A stretch of 64,000 nt of DNA from Strigamia acuminata (GCA_949358305.1 OX442317.1:992001-1056000), one strand, 5' to 3'. Positions 33,201 through 45,040 are shown, counted from the first letter of the stretch. The notes: generated from the letters alone by a model not told the origin. Numbers and translations are program-made.

Positions 33201-36200
33201 GCTATTTCATTAAGTTTCTTCTTATTGTTTGAGACAAGTGCAGAGCATTTGGGATCCTGCGCAACTTCATTTCAATTGGATTTAAATTTTATTTGAAGCT
33301 GAATTTTGGTTTTGGTGTCTCTCAGACGCTGGTTTGTTGGTGTACTTTGATAAATTGATGAAAAATTGGCACTGCTATCAACAGTTGGCTAATAAACATT
33401 GACACGATGACTTAACGGTGAGTGTTACGCGAGTGGTTGACCAGAAGCTGCTTGCGAGTGCTGATAAACATTGTTCAGCCTCCGATTTGGAAAATAGCTT
33501 CTGTAATGGAAAAATACCAAGGCCGATGATTAAATTTTTTTGGTACTGGGAATTGTTCTTTAATATCAACTTGCAAGTACCAGTTTCCATCAGATCTGTT
33601 GCGTGTTGACACTGCAAGAAACTGTGACATTTGAGTCAATAGTGATCGCATTGCATTGAGATTTGAGAGGGATGCAATCATGAATGCCGTCATGCAGCTT
33701 CCATATTTTCCCCTTGGTAACGGTTGGCCAGGTGACGAAACAATAAACAGTTGAGCCTTCTTTAGTTAGGAAGATGCTGACAAATCGAACCTTCCGTGTC
33801 TTGAGATTGGAATGGAATAGGGTAGTGTTTCTCAAAATGTGGGACGCGAGATGATTTTTGGTGGGGCGCAGGTGCAACGGTGTTCAATCACTTTGTCACC
33901 CAAAATTTTTGTTTGCAAAATTTTTTTTCTTCAATTTTTGTCAATTCCAATTCCAACTTACTGCCTGCAGTGGTTGCAATATACCGCAGGTTAGTAAAAG
34001 CTTCGAAATCCTCACAAAAATTTCTCAAAATCTACAAAAACAACCCAAAATCCTCCAAAAACCACCCAAAACTCCCAAAAATGGAGGATTGTAGCTATTG
34101 TAAGTCCCCAAAGTGATTAATTTTGCAGGATGGGAAAAATGTAATGCCCCGATGATGAAGTGGGGCGCGGAAGATCGCCTTTCTTAAAAATGGGTCGCAA
34201 TGCTAAAAAGTTTGAGAACCCCTGGAATAGGGCAATCCTGGTTTCTGTGGTTCTACGGTACTCTTTAAGAAGCATTGGGCAGTGAACCGGTTTCAACTGG
34301 CTTGCCGCTAGTTTTTCCCAGGTTGGAGCTCGAGAAAGTAACTCTGAAGCATCTTGCGGGAGTGGTAAATTTATTGCAGTTTCATAAACCGTCTTTCCAT
34401 TTCCATTTCCATAAATGCAGAAGCGGAAAAGTACGTAGCAGCCTCGGTTCAAGCTGCGAGCATCAGCCCGCCTGTCAACCAGCTTGACAGTACCAATCAC
34501 ATGACACAAAAGAGGCAATAAAAGATAACATTTTTCTACAATGGTTGGAAACGTCATTTTCATGGCAAACAGAATTTAACATTTCGCTGGAAAATTTAAA
34601 GCCGGATTAAAATTGGCCGAACCGGGCGATCACCAACGAAGACATTGCAATAACATTGGAGTTTAATTTAGCTTGAACAAGCAGTTGTTGAGAAACTCTT
34701 GAATAATTTGAATGTGGTCATCTCCTCTCAATTAGTGTTTAATCACGGGATGTCCAATAGCTCATGCTTTAGGCTTTCCTGCCTTGCTCGTAGGGGCAGC
34801 CACATACGTTGAATACAAACCAGCGTCGAATTTAATCGAAAAAAACTGGACAGGTTCTTTGTTTTTCTTATTGGCGCCATCGGATGATCAATTTAAAATC
34901 AAAACCAATTTCCGGTCGGCCGGTTTGGACTCGTGACCGACATTTGACAAAAAAAAATGAAAAATGACAGCGCTGTCGCTTGCGCACGATCCATTTTTCG
35001 AGTGAAATATTTTGGTATTCCATTTAATACTCCGCATAACACGTGACACAACTGAAAGAACGGGTTGTTGAATACAAAAAAGAGCGAGTCATTGCGAATT
35101 CAGTGTCGGTTTCATTTCATACTCAAACGCAAATTGTCCATTTCTTAAAGGAGTTGCGCAACGAAACTGAAATCTGCACAAAAGTTGCACACAAACGACT
35201 CGATTTTCATTGAAATAAAAGATTTTCTTCGAACAATTTTCCAAAAGCCCAGACCATTGCGGCTTCAGTTTTTTTGATCGGGAGTTCGTTCTCCAGCCGA
35301 CCGTTAAGTCGTTCCGAATCACTCGCAGCAATGCAGGCTGTGTTCTTGCAAGTTCAGTCACTCCCGAACAGAATTAACGATGAAAGAGGCCGAAATGACG
35401 TTTTCTCTCCCAACGTAACCGGAAGTTGCTCCGAGACGAACATATTTTTGTTTGCAGTCGCGGTCCTGTTTACATCGACTTTAAACTCAACTTAATATGT
35501 ACAACGTGTAGGGAATTTGTAACATTAAACCTCAATAAAACATCGTCGAAATAGATAGGAACTCTGCAGGGGACAATTGGCACGATCCTTTTATTCGAAA
35601 CTTTAAACGTTTTCGACATTTCGTGGCAGATGTAAGTAAACAATGTCGATGTCAACGGGATCACGAGCATCGTTTGAAATTTAAAAAAAAAAATTTAAAG
35701 TGTTAAATTATTTATTAGAAAAAAAAAATGTTTGTGCACTTTGCATTAAAAATGCTTGGGCGCCGCACTAGAGCAAAATCATGTTTGTTATTTAATACGT
35801 TAAAAGTGTGTGCTGATATTTTTCCTTTTAGCATAAACATGTTTTTAACGACTGCGAAAATGTTTGTTGGTATCAGAGCGTCGACCAACACGAAATGTCT
35901 ATTTAGAGGGAATTAAAAACGCAGAAAACGGGGTCGGTTTTAATTTAAAATGCAACGAGCTACATCAAATCTTAAATAATTGATTGCAAACTTTGATGAT
36001 GCGCATAAGCTCGATGGTTTATGATAATAAAGATTAATTGTGCGTTCAAAAACAACCCATATTTGATGAAATTAATTAAAAGTTAAACAACCGGAATAAA
36101 AACGTAATAGGGTTTTTTTTCACCGCGTGTTTACACTCCTTTTACAGCGAAATCGCAGCGATTAATCGGCTTTTCCGCATTGCACGAAGCAGGGTGGCTT

Positions 36201-39200
36201 GCCCGCAATGCCGGACAACAAAGTTTATTTACGTTGCGCCGACGTTGTTTTTAGGTGATTGCGTTGGGAAACGGAGGTTGAAATAACGTTTGGAGTGATG
36301 GTGTGGTAAAAATAGTGCCGCAGTGACCTCGGACTAATCGATTTTTGGAAGCACGTGCACGAGGCGAGCGAGCGAGGGGGGCAGCAAGCAGGCAGGCAGT
36401 CTGTGGATTTTGGCGGGAGTCTGTCTGGGTCATATTAGGGATTCCACCAAACTCGAGATTAGCTTTCGGGGAAACTTGTCTGCCAATCAATCGAGCTTAA
36501 GCGAAGAGGGATGCAGTACGTTGCGTTGTCAAGGCGATGGAGGCACGCGTTATCGTGCATTCTTCCATCGCCTTGACATTTCGGCGTTTTAAGCTGCTGA
36601 CTTGTCGATTTCGTTCGCAAATAACAATTGTAAACAAGTTTGGAAAACTGGGTAAACACTTGCAACGATTTATGGTTTAATTAGCGGTTTTCATACTTAA
36701 AAAAATAAAGTGATTAATCGCGGAATAGTAATTAAAATTTTTTTGGTTTCGGGTTGTAAATTTAAAAAAAAATGTTTAAAATGATTTAAATTGGGAAAAT
36801 TAGCTGAACGAACGGTCAAAAGGGGGTCGCCAATGTATGAATCCAATTAATTTTAATAGGCATATATTGCACGATCTATTCTGACTTCTCTTTTGACCTT
36901 TTAACTCGTAATTCAGTGAATAAACACAACCATAAACCACTGAATCGTGCATTAGGCCAATAAATTAAATGAAAAATTTTGATTTTGTTATAAAAATATA
37001 TTTATTTTTTCTGTTTTCTAGTTCAATACAATACTTACGTGACGTTAAAATTGCAAAATGTGAAGTCGACAACAGTGACTGTAAAAGGGAGCCATCCCTG
37101 CTGGGAACAGGATTTCCTTTTGTGAGTATCCACACATTTTTCCCATCAAAAAGGCACGAAAAAAATGTTCTTCCGCCGCGTTTCTGAGCGAATTTAAATT
37201 GTATTTGTTGGCGGAAGCGGCGCAAAGCTCCAGAGGCTCAAGATAAACAAAGTTAAAAGAAACGTCCAGATTTCTTTGCTCGGTTTTACATTTATTTTCC
37301 ACCACTTTGTCCGCAATCGGTTACAGCAATCGATACGGCGACCTCTTTAAACACCATTCCACCCTTGGGCAATGTTAAATACATAGAAAATAAATTCATT
37401 TCCTTGTTCCCCGACCAAACTCAACCCAAACAATGATTTATTCACGTATTTTTTTTATTATCGCGAAAACGATGAAAATAAAAAGATAAAATAATAAAAA
37501 CGTGCAGTTTCCATTATTCCTAGATTCCCATGGTTCAAAGTATTACATTTCCCTACTACTTTTTCAAGTGCTAACAGCTGAGAACTCGTCTTGAGGGGCC
37601 TGGAATCAATAAACGAGTTGGAGGCGCCTCTGAGCTCGGGTCATAGCTCAATACGGCGGTGGAAAAAAATTTAATGATTTTTTTAGACCCGAAATAGAAA
37701 TAAAGATATTTGAGAAAGAAAAAAAGAAGAATTTATGGATTTAGTGATTTAGTGATTTCGTCATTTGTTTTCAGCGAAATCAATCGGATGGACGTGGGAT
37801 TGATCGTTGAAGTGTGGCATAAAGGGATGCTGTGGGATAAATTTATCGGCTGCGTATGGATTCCACTGAACACTATTCAATACTCAAACGAGGTAACGCT
37901 AAAAGGCGGAATTTTGAAATTGGAAATTTGAGATTAAAATTTGTTTTTGTTTTTTCAGGATGGCGCGGGTCGTTGGTTGTCTCTGGACGCTGAGTTTGTG
38001 ATGAAGGAAGGGGTTGTTGCGGGCACTAGTGGTCCTACTGGCCACAGTGTCCTTATCGATTCCCGTTTTGAGTTGCCTTACGGTATGTTTTTTTTTTCGT
38101 CGTTAGTTTATGATTTATGATTTAATTCGTTTTTAAATCGTTTTGTTAGACATGCAAGATGCAGAAACGACTGAGTTGCAGAAAAAGTTGGAGGTCCTTA
38201 ACACCATCATGGACCAGGAAGTGCGTGAAGGTTAATTAATGCTTGTTTTGACGGTAATTTTATTTTATTTGTTCGTAGATCACTAATTTAAAGGAGCTGC
38301 AGTCGAAGAGAGGAATTTGTTCAGCGCACTGTGAGTGAAATTGGAACTAGAACCAACCGGAAAATCGGAAAACTAGAATTTTTTTATGTTAAAACGTTAT
38401 AAATTAAAATAATAACGTAAAAACGTTTATTTGTCACTCAATTTTGCTAGTGACTGGGTGGGACATTTCTATGCATCATGGGTTTCTCTAAAACGTGATA
38501 GTGCGAGACTAAAGGTATAAAAAACGGCCACTCTTTAGATTGACATGTTTAATGGGTGCTTTCAAATATGAAAAGGGCAGTAAATTATATATTAATGTAA
38601 ATGCAGATGAAAACGGAAATTACGTAATTTTAACGTGGGAAAACCGTGCGTTGACCTGAAAATGGATATTTTTAGCTAAAATGCTAAAAGCTGCTAGGAT
38701 ATTTAAAATTAATTATTTAACGGTTATCTCGGATCGTTAACTGTTCTTTGAATTGCAGCAATCTGAATTATGACACCTTCAAATTATTAAAGTTAAAATA
38801 ATGGTGGTTGGTCAACCCAGGCTAGAAAATGGTGCGTATCACAGTCGCAGCGTTCGATTTATCCATTTATATTTATGATGAACTTCAGTCGTGCTAATTT
38901 ATGTCCTCTGGTAACACGATGAGACAATCCAAAATAACTTTGGGTTTATCCATTTTGTATGACTGGGGAGAAGCAAAGAAAGAAATAAAGCAAACAATTT
39001 TATTGTCAAATGCAGTACTGGTGCTGCCATTTTGAAATCCGACTACAGATACGTTATCCGTTGCGTCACAAGCCCGTAATGACAACTGACGGCTAAACAT
39101 AGTCACAAACTATCCAAATTGGAAAAGAATTAGTGTGAAAATAAAACGTTGCGATTGCGAACATGAACCGAGATATTTTTCCGATTGGTCAATTGAGGAA

Positions 39201-42171
39201 TTGTATTTAATTTTGATAAATGTTGTTTCTAGCTGAGGACAGCGATTATACAAGTGATCTCAACTACCCCTTGGGTCACGTGACCAATGCCCAACATCCC
39301 AATAGCTCAGCGTCTCAGTTCAGGAACGCCACTGCAAACTCACTATTAGGAGCTGCTAGTGGTTCACTAGAAGATCCAAATAGTCGACAAAGTTCGTACG
39401 AACTTGAAGATTCTATCGAAAGACAAGCATCGTACGAAAACGAAGAGGAGATGAAACGGAGCGATTCTGAATCCGAACCGCTTTATTACAACAGCAGACC
39501 ACACTATCAATATCGGTATTGAAATTGAATTAAACAGTTTGAATTAGTTTTGAATTTGTGTATAACTTTGAATTGATGAGAACAATCGTTTCTCTTGTTA
39601 CTTTCTCCCAGAAGTGATTCTTGGGAGGATCGAGACAGGTAAGTATGAAAATGGTTGCCGGTAGTTGATCTGATTAATTAGCAAATAGTGCAGTTAGATT
39701 AGTTTAGCTTCTAGATGAGCCCAATTTCATTTGTTTAGCAGTTTTGCTTCTGCACGTTAAATTTTATTTTATTTTATTGCAGGAAATTTTAATTTCTCCA
39801 ATTTTGTTTGATAAAATGTAGAATTTTGAAAATGAATTCACTTTAAGTTCAATTTGCTTTATCTCTCAAATATCTCCCTCTTTGATCTGATCCGACCAAT
39901 TTGTGTTACCGCAGTCCCATAGCCGACAGTCGACGGACTTCCATCAGTCAACAAAGCACAGGAACCCAAGAATACTACAGCGAGGGGGAACGAACAAGTG
40001 AACAAGAACACAACTATTCGGACAACCGACAAAACAGCCAGTGGAATTCCTCGTCTATTCGATCAGGTATGGAAAAGTGGTCAATTTTCTTGTTAATTGT
40101 TAATTGCAATTGCCAATTGTAATTGCAGGAGGGCGTAGGCCAAGCCTCGAACGACAAAAAGGCGTTGACCAAGATCATCCTCCGTATTACGACGAGGAAT
40201 CGCCTGGTGACCAATACGACCGCTATGACGACAACTACGACGATAACTACGATGGTCAATACGATGACCAATACGAAGATGCCACAGAATATGGCTCCGT
40301 GGACAGAACTGACGGGCAGCGAGCGCATCCAGACGACTGGTACGAGGGCGACGAAGGCGGAGGCAGAGGCGGAGGCGGAGGCGGAGGCGAAGGCTACGAC
40401 TCGTACGACAACGATCGTCGCCTGGATGCCGCTCCCAACTACGCCCACAACTACGATGATGACGATGACCACTACAGCGAGAAATATCGATACGAGCAAC
40501 ACGACGAATACTACGACGAGACCAAAGTTTACCAATATCAGGAGAACCGGGGCAAATACCCCGAGACGCAAAAAAACGCATATCAGAGTTCGTATCGTGA
40601 CGACAAATACGATTACCGCGGTTACCGATTCGAAGAGTACGACGACAAACCGCGCTACGACGCCGAATACGAGGGCACGACCGACGAGTATCGATATGAT
40701 GCGGGGAAATACCAGGAGAGGTATCGAGAGAATTACCAGGAGAATTACAAGAAGAGAACGTCCGCGGCCCGCTACAACAACTACGATAATCGGAGGGAGT
40801 TCAGCACGTCGACGGAGGAGTATTTGGACGCGGCGCAGTACAACGAGGTGCCGGTCGTGAGGAAGAAGTTGCCCAAGGTCAGCAATTTGCAGAGGCGCCA
40901 AGTCGGGGTGAAGGTCGAGGAGAATAAGCCGGCGGTGAAGGTGATGGTCAATTCGAAGGAGTATCAACGGGAGGATATTGTTGTTGATACGTGGGAACGA
41001 GAGGGTTCGTTTTACTCGGCTGAAGAGGAGCAGCAGTGGGAAAGACCTCGAATTGAGGTTAGAAATGTTACATTTTTATTGTCAATTTTATTAAGGAGCA
41101 GGAATTCCAAATAAATCAATTTTTTTTAAATTTTTTTTTTTAGTTCGTAAAATTTAATTTTTCAGTCTAAAAATTGACTTTTTAGCTTTAAAAAAATTAA
41201 TTTTCGGTCTAAAAGTTTGTTTTTTAAGTCTAAATGTTGCTTTTTAAGTCTAAATGTTGCTTTTTAAGTCCAAAAATTGAATTTTAGATCTAAAATTCAA
41301 TTTTAGATCTAAAAATTGAATTTTAGATCTAAAAATTGAATTTTAGATCTAAAAATTGAATTTTAGATCTAAAAATTGAATTTTAGATCTAAAAATTGAA
41401 TTTATTTCGAACTGTTTCAATGAATTAAATGATGATTATTATTATTACTGCACAAAATTTGTATTGCAGGTGGAACCGGCTAAAGATGCACGACGCCCGA
41501 GTCGTGTCGAGTTAGAGATCCCCGAAGGAAGCAACATCCGGCGCAAGAGCCAGGGCGAACTGATACCCGAAGAAGTAAGCACAGTAAGACGCCGCAGCCA
41601 CGTGGAACTGGACGTGCAAGATCTTCCGGTGCGTCGCGTGAGTCGAGGCGAACTGGACGTGAAGGACGTTGCGGTCGCCCGACGCCCGAGCAGAGCCGAG
41701 CTGGACGTGCAAGAAGTTGTAATTCGACGATCGAGTCGCGGAGATTTAGCGGAAATAACTGCTGCATTGCCCGAGGTGATCACAACTGACGAGGTGATGC
41801 CGAAAAATGCCATAGCCACATTCAGGGAGGTGTTTGTTGAAAGTAAGAACGAGGATTTCAAGGACAGTTTTGAGACGTCGGATTATAAGGACAGTTTTGA
41901 CACCGAGTACAAGGACAGTTTCGACACTGAGTACAAGGACAGTTTCGATACGGACTACAAGGACAGTTTCGAGACGGAGGAGATGGCGAGTAAGGACACG
42001 GATGCGGACATTATTGCCGACATCGTTGCCGACATCACTGTTGATATCGGCGACGGTGTTGTGGAAGTTGCAAGTGCGATTGAGGTTCCGGTAAAGATTG
42101 ACGCGGGTCCACGTCCGACACCACGACAACGGTGGATCAGCGCGTATAATAAGATCTGTAGTCAACTGAAT
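30289..42171 (+). CDS. unc-13: unc-13 (Munc13) long N-terminal part with C2A domain; continues beyond the window
   Basis: Presynaptic vesicle-priming protein. Exons: 30289-30310, 31231-31260, 37022-37121, 37775-37892, 37959-38082, 38150-38220, 38279-38330, 39233-39515, 39612-39638, 39915-40066, 40129-41057 and 41470-42171; 870 codons in unbroken phase. Exon 1 (MALLCVT, Kozak-like ACCATGG) and exon 2 ([10 protein letters not shown]) match the start of Munc13-1. [35 protein letters not shown] and GCVWIPL form the C2A domain (residues 1-131), which in this family binds RIM and not calcium. A short coiled segment follows (LQKKLEVLN). Exon 11 is Tyr/Asp-rich (about residues 330-500). Exon 12 has six RR-x-S repeats, then five YKDSFDT repeats. 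It ends in a basic helix with tryptophan, [16 protein letters not shown], placed like the calmodulin-binding helix of Munc13-1. The MUN, C1, C2B and C2C parts are not in the window. Confidence 0.92.
33823..34224. mobile_element. 402-bp hAT-type MITE in unc-13 intron 2
   Basis: Left end TAGTGTTTCTCAAA and right end TTTGAGAACCCCTG are inverted repeats (first base of the left end mutated from C). The 8-bp target duplication GAATAGGG is perfect (33815-33822 and 34225-34232). The right 70 bp match the left end of the 16411-16845 element almost base for base. Confidence 0.9.
36527..36578. other. inverted repeat able to form a 20-bp hairpin
   Basis: TGTCAAGGCGATGGA pairs perfectly with TCCATCGCCTTGACA. 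Five more pairs (GCACG/CGTGC) lie beyond an asymmetric bulge, with a six-base loop. It may be a small structured RNA, a relic of an inverted-repeat element, or chance. It does not match a microRNA I recognise and is short for an insect pre-miRNA. Confidence 0.4.
41276..41401. repeat. 20-bp tandem repeat in unc-13 intron 11
   Basis: About six copies of TTTTAGATCTAAAAATTGAA, the last ones identical. The unit is partly palindromic (TTTTAGATCTAAAA). A diverged series (TTTTTAAGTCTAAATGTTGC and similar) precedes it from about 41150. Confidence 0.85.
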
Positions 42172-42225
42172 GTAAGTGCTCACGTTTTTTTATGCGCGTT
42201 TGCTGCTTAAAGTTTGTGATTTTTA

Positions 42226-42830
42226 GCAAAAATTGATCGAATTTGGTGAAAATTCATCGAAAAATGCTTGAATTTATTGAAAATTTGGCGAAAATTGATT
42301 GAATTTGTTGAAAATTTGGCGAAAATTGATTGAACTTGTTGAAAATTTGGCGAAAATTGATTGAATTTGTTGAAAAATTCTAGAAAATTGCTCACATTTG
42401 TTGAAAAATTCTAGAAAATTGCTCACATTTGTGGAAAATTTATCAATAATTGTTCAAATTTGTGGAAAATTTATCAAAAATTGTTCAAATTTGTGGAAAA
42501 TTTATCAAAAATTGTTCACATTTATGGAAAATTTATCAAAAATTGTTCAAATTTGTGGAAAAGTTATCAAAAATTGCTCAAATTTGTCGCAAATTCATCT
42601 TAAATTGCTCAAATTTGTCGTAAATTCATCAAAAATTGCTCAAATTTGCCGCAAATTCATCAAAAATTGCTCAAATTTGCCGCAAATTCATCAAAAATTG
42701 CTCAAATTTGTCGCAAATTCATCTCAAATTGCTCAAGTTTGCCGCAAATTCATCAAAAATTTCTCAAATTTGTCGCAAATTTATCAAATATTCCTCAAAC
42801 ATACCATATGTAAATTCAACAAAAATTCCC
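42226..42830. repeat. 31-bp minisatellite just after unc-13 exon 12
   Basis: About 19-20 units of 31 bp, of the form TTTGTGGAAAATTTATCAAA then AATTGTTCAAA. Two subfamilies are spatially separated: GGCGAAAATTGATTGAA-type at the left, then GTGG-type grading into CGCAAATTCATC-type at the right. The 31-bp period cycles through all frames without stops, which creates long but meaningless open frames. Confidence 0.85.
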
Positions 42831-43769
42831 CAAATTTAATGCTAATTTCTCCAGAGCTAAAAAAATGCATCGTCTACCTCCGGACACACCCACTAGCTAA
42901 AAGTTGAGCTTTTTTTGTGTGTCAAAACTGACCAATGAGAGTATTTTCAATTACTTTTCCTAATATCACATACGAAGACAGCGATTGAAAGGGATTTAGG
43001 GTTTACTCGTTGATAGGCTATTAGTGGTGAAGCCTGGGGAGGGCAGGATTAAGCCCATGATTGATGGCCACCACGTTCCCGACCGGTCAAAAAACAACAC
43101 AGAAAAAAACCACAAACATTTTTTCCTCAACCCAAAACTTATTTCGCCGCGGCGAGTTGAGTCGTGTCGAGACTTCAACTTTTCGCTTTATCTTTTACCC
43201 AAATCCTCGAGAGACGAACGGCACAAGCGCATGGACATAAATCGACACAAATTGACTTTGTTTATCTCGTTTTGTGGAAGAAAAATGACTCGAGTCTTTC
43301 CTCGAGACCATTAGACGACAAAAGCAGATGAAACACGGCCAAACTATACAATAGCGCCTTATTTTGTAAATATTCACAATTTGCTCGTATTTGTTTGCTT
43401 TAATTAACTCGTAAAGGAAGGTATAAATGGAGTTTTCTTTGGACTATTGCCAAAGGTAATAAACGGCGCCGTTCGAGTGTGCTCGCTCGCTGTGTCTGTG
43501 ATCTGATGCGATATCTGGACGCAATTGAAACATCCTAGGTCGCATTCATCAACAGACATCCTCCAAAGTAAATGAAGTGGCCACAAAGAGTACGTTTGTC
43601 CCTTAGAAAACGGCAACAGGTCGAGAATGATGATGAGTAAAGTTTACTTGCAGTTGGGGATTGCAGTTTACCCGACACCGAAATCCGAAGTTTTTTAATG
43701 GAAATTGCAAAAAAATTGCATTTATCCCAAACTCTAAGTTTACGCGTGCGAGGTGCGAGTTTTTGTTTA

Positions 43770-43998
43770 GGAGCCGTCTATAAATTACGTAACGTTCCAT
43801 GTAAAAATTTTTTTTTACATTTTTAATAATAAAAATATAAACATTTTTATGTGATTTTTGGAATTTTGGGGGGGGGGATTTTAGTTTTGTTACGTAATTA
43901 GGGGGTGTGGGTTCAGGAATTTGTTACGACCTTGTTACAGAGGTGGGGAGGGGGTCTAAAAATTCCAAATTTTGCGTTCCGTAATTTATGGACGGCCC
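43770..43998. mobile_element. 229-bp MITE with GGGCCGTC ends
   Basis: Ends GGAGCCGTCTATAAATTACG and the near-complement CGTAATTTATGGACGGCCC, flanked by TTTA on both sides. The interior has a G-run and further GTTACGTAA motifs. MITEs starting GGGCCGTCCATAAATTACG are widespread in insects, as far as I recall; I cannot assign a superfamily here. Confidence 0.75.
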
Positions 43999-44208
43999 TT
44001 TACATGATTTTTGGTGCTTCTATGACATGTGTAACTACGAAAACCTGATAGACCCGCATTTTCCGTGGTGGGTGCTTCTCCTGCTAGCATTAGAGTGCCT
44101 GTCTGGGGATTTAGACGACTTTCTTGATGAGCCAACCTTGCATTTGCACCGAGAAGTGGAAAAAGCACGGAAAAGTTGGTTGGAAGCTGGTGGCGGATGT
44201 TCTTGCAA

Positions 44209-44325
44209 AAAAGACGAGAGTATCTTTAATCAGACGTGGATGAGAAATGACTGGGATTCCCGGCACGTCACCCATCCATGTCTGACCAGTCCGATGCTGT
44301 GTTCTAATGGGAACAGGTGATTAGC
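44209..44325 (-). repeat. 5S rRNA-derived repeat (SINE3-like), copy 2
   Basis: On the minus strand, AATCACCTG, then GGACTGGTCAG, then GATGGGTGACGTGCCGGGAA correspond to 5S rRNA. The C-box region is better preserved than in copy 1. The tail CATTTCTCATCCACGT matches copy 1, so the two copies share 5S-related and non-5S sequence. The 5S 5-prime third is again missing. Confidence 0.7.
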
Positions 44326-44698
44326 GCGATGTTCGTATCCTGCGTGGCAGCCATTTTGAATTGAGTTGCCTAAAGAAAGCAGTTTAGTGGCAACTTCTGT
44401 TTTTGCAGTTTGTGTTGTGTTTATAAAAGAGCAGAAACAGAAAGTTTGGATGCACCTAACGTGGTTTCCGTGTACGGAAGAGGCGGGCTGGAAGAATGCG
44501 ACTTATTTCGTAACGGTAATCGCGCAAACAAATACAAACATTGGTATTTATATAACGGGCGTTAACTCGGTCATCGATAACCCGAATCCGGTCACATGTA
44601 ATCTCCTTCCTGTACCAACATTTCCTGTTTATAATTACATTATTTATTTTTATTTTAAAAGCGCGAGGATTAACATTAACTAGAGGTCGGAACGAAGC

Positions 44699-45040
44699 AT
44701 GCTGTGTCCGTGTTTTGGTGAAAACCCAATTTCCAATTGGTTCGTCCACGCGATTGGCGCGAAACTCGCACGCAAAGCCGAGAATGGGCCCAGACCGGTC
44801 GCCAGTTCGAACCTCGAGCGACAAATCTCGAAATCGCTCGACGATTTGCATCGAGTGGCGCAGCGTGAGAAACGCGGCCGGCGATTATCGTCGCTGAGCG
44901 GGGTCGTTTGCCGTCGGCTCGTGCCGTACGAATTGAGTGTTCGCGGCTCGAGGTCGGCGTTGCACCTTGAGGAAGGTCAAGCGTCGCGAGTGGCTGAGGT
45001 CGTTCGAGAAGCGCCGTCTGAGGTCGTGGATGCAGCTCAG
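44699..45040 (+). CDS. short open exon, candidate alternative first exon of unc-13
   Basis: 114 codons from ATG (MLCPCFGENPISNWFVHAIG) to a donor (GATGCAGCTCAG then GTAAAA), ending in phase 0. Composition shifts to GC-rich, coding-like sequence with many Arg, Glu and Ser residues (ERQISKSLDDLHRVAQREKR). The Cys-rich start could be palmitoylated. No protein family is recognised. It lies after unc-13 exon 12 and before a giant exon that also ends in phase 0, so the simplest reading is an alternative N-terminus joined to a common downstream exon. It could instead be the first exon of an unrelated gene. Confidence 0.5.

Larger units (their letters stand above)
31261..37021 (+). other. unc-13 intron 2 (5.8 kb)
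   Basis: Holds the hAT MITE at 33823-34224, a TGACGTCA site at 31547-31554 and a 52-nt hairpin at 36527-36578. Many short open frames occur on both strands, but none resembles a protein. Large first introns with regulatory content are common in neuronal genes; no enhancer can be shown here. Confidence 0.5.
42172..44698. other. stretch between unc-13 exon 12 and the short open exon
   Basis: Contains the 31-bp minisatellite, the GGGCCGTC MITE and 5S-repeat copy 2. Between 42860 and 43760 and from 44340 to 44690 I recognise no exon. Probably intron plus upstream sequence of an alternative promoter. Confidence 0.45.

Noticed and set aside
36527-36578. A known microRNA such as miR-124 (shares AGGCACGCG)
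   Set aside because: Only nine bases agree, the strand pairing does not place them as a mature arm, and the hairpin is shorter than an insect precursor.
40014-40967. 317-codon minus-strand open frame opposite unc-13 exon 11
   Set aside because: The sense strand is rich in Tyr and Asp codons (TAC, GAC), whose complements are Val codons. The antisense product is a meaningless Val/Ile/Arg string, and the sense exon fits the unc-13 chain in phase.
42398-42907. 169-codon open frame downstream of unc-13 exon 12
   Set aside because: It is the reading of a 31-bp minisatellite that lacks stops in any frame; the peptide periodicity comes from the DNA repeat.
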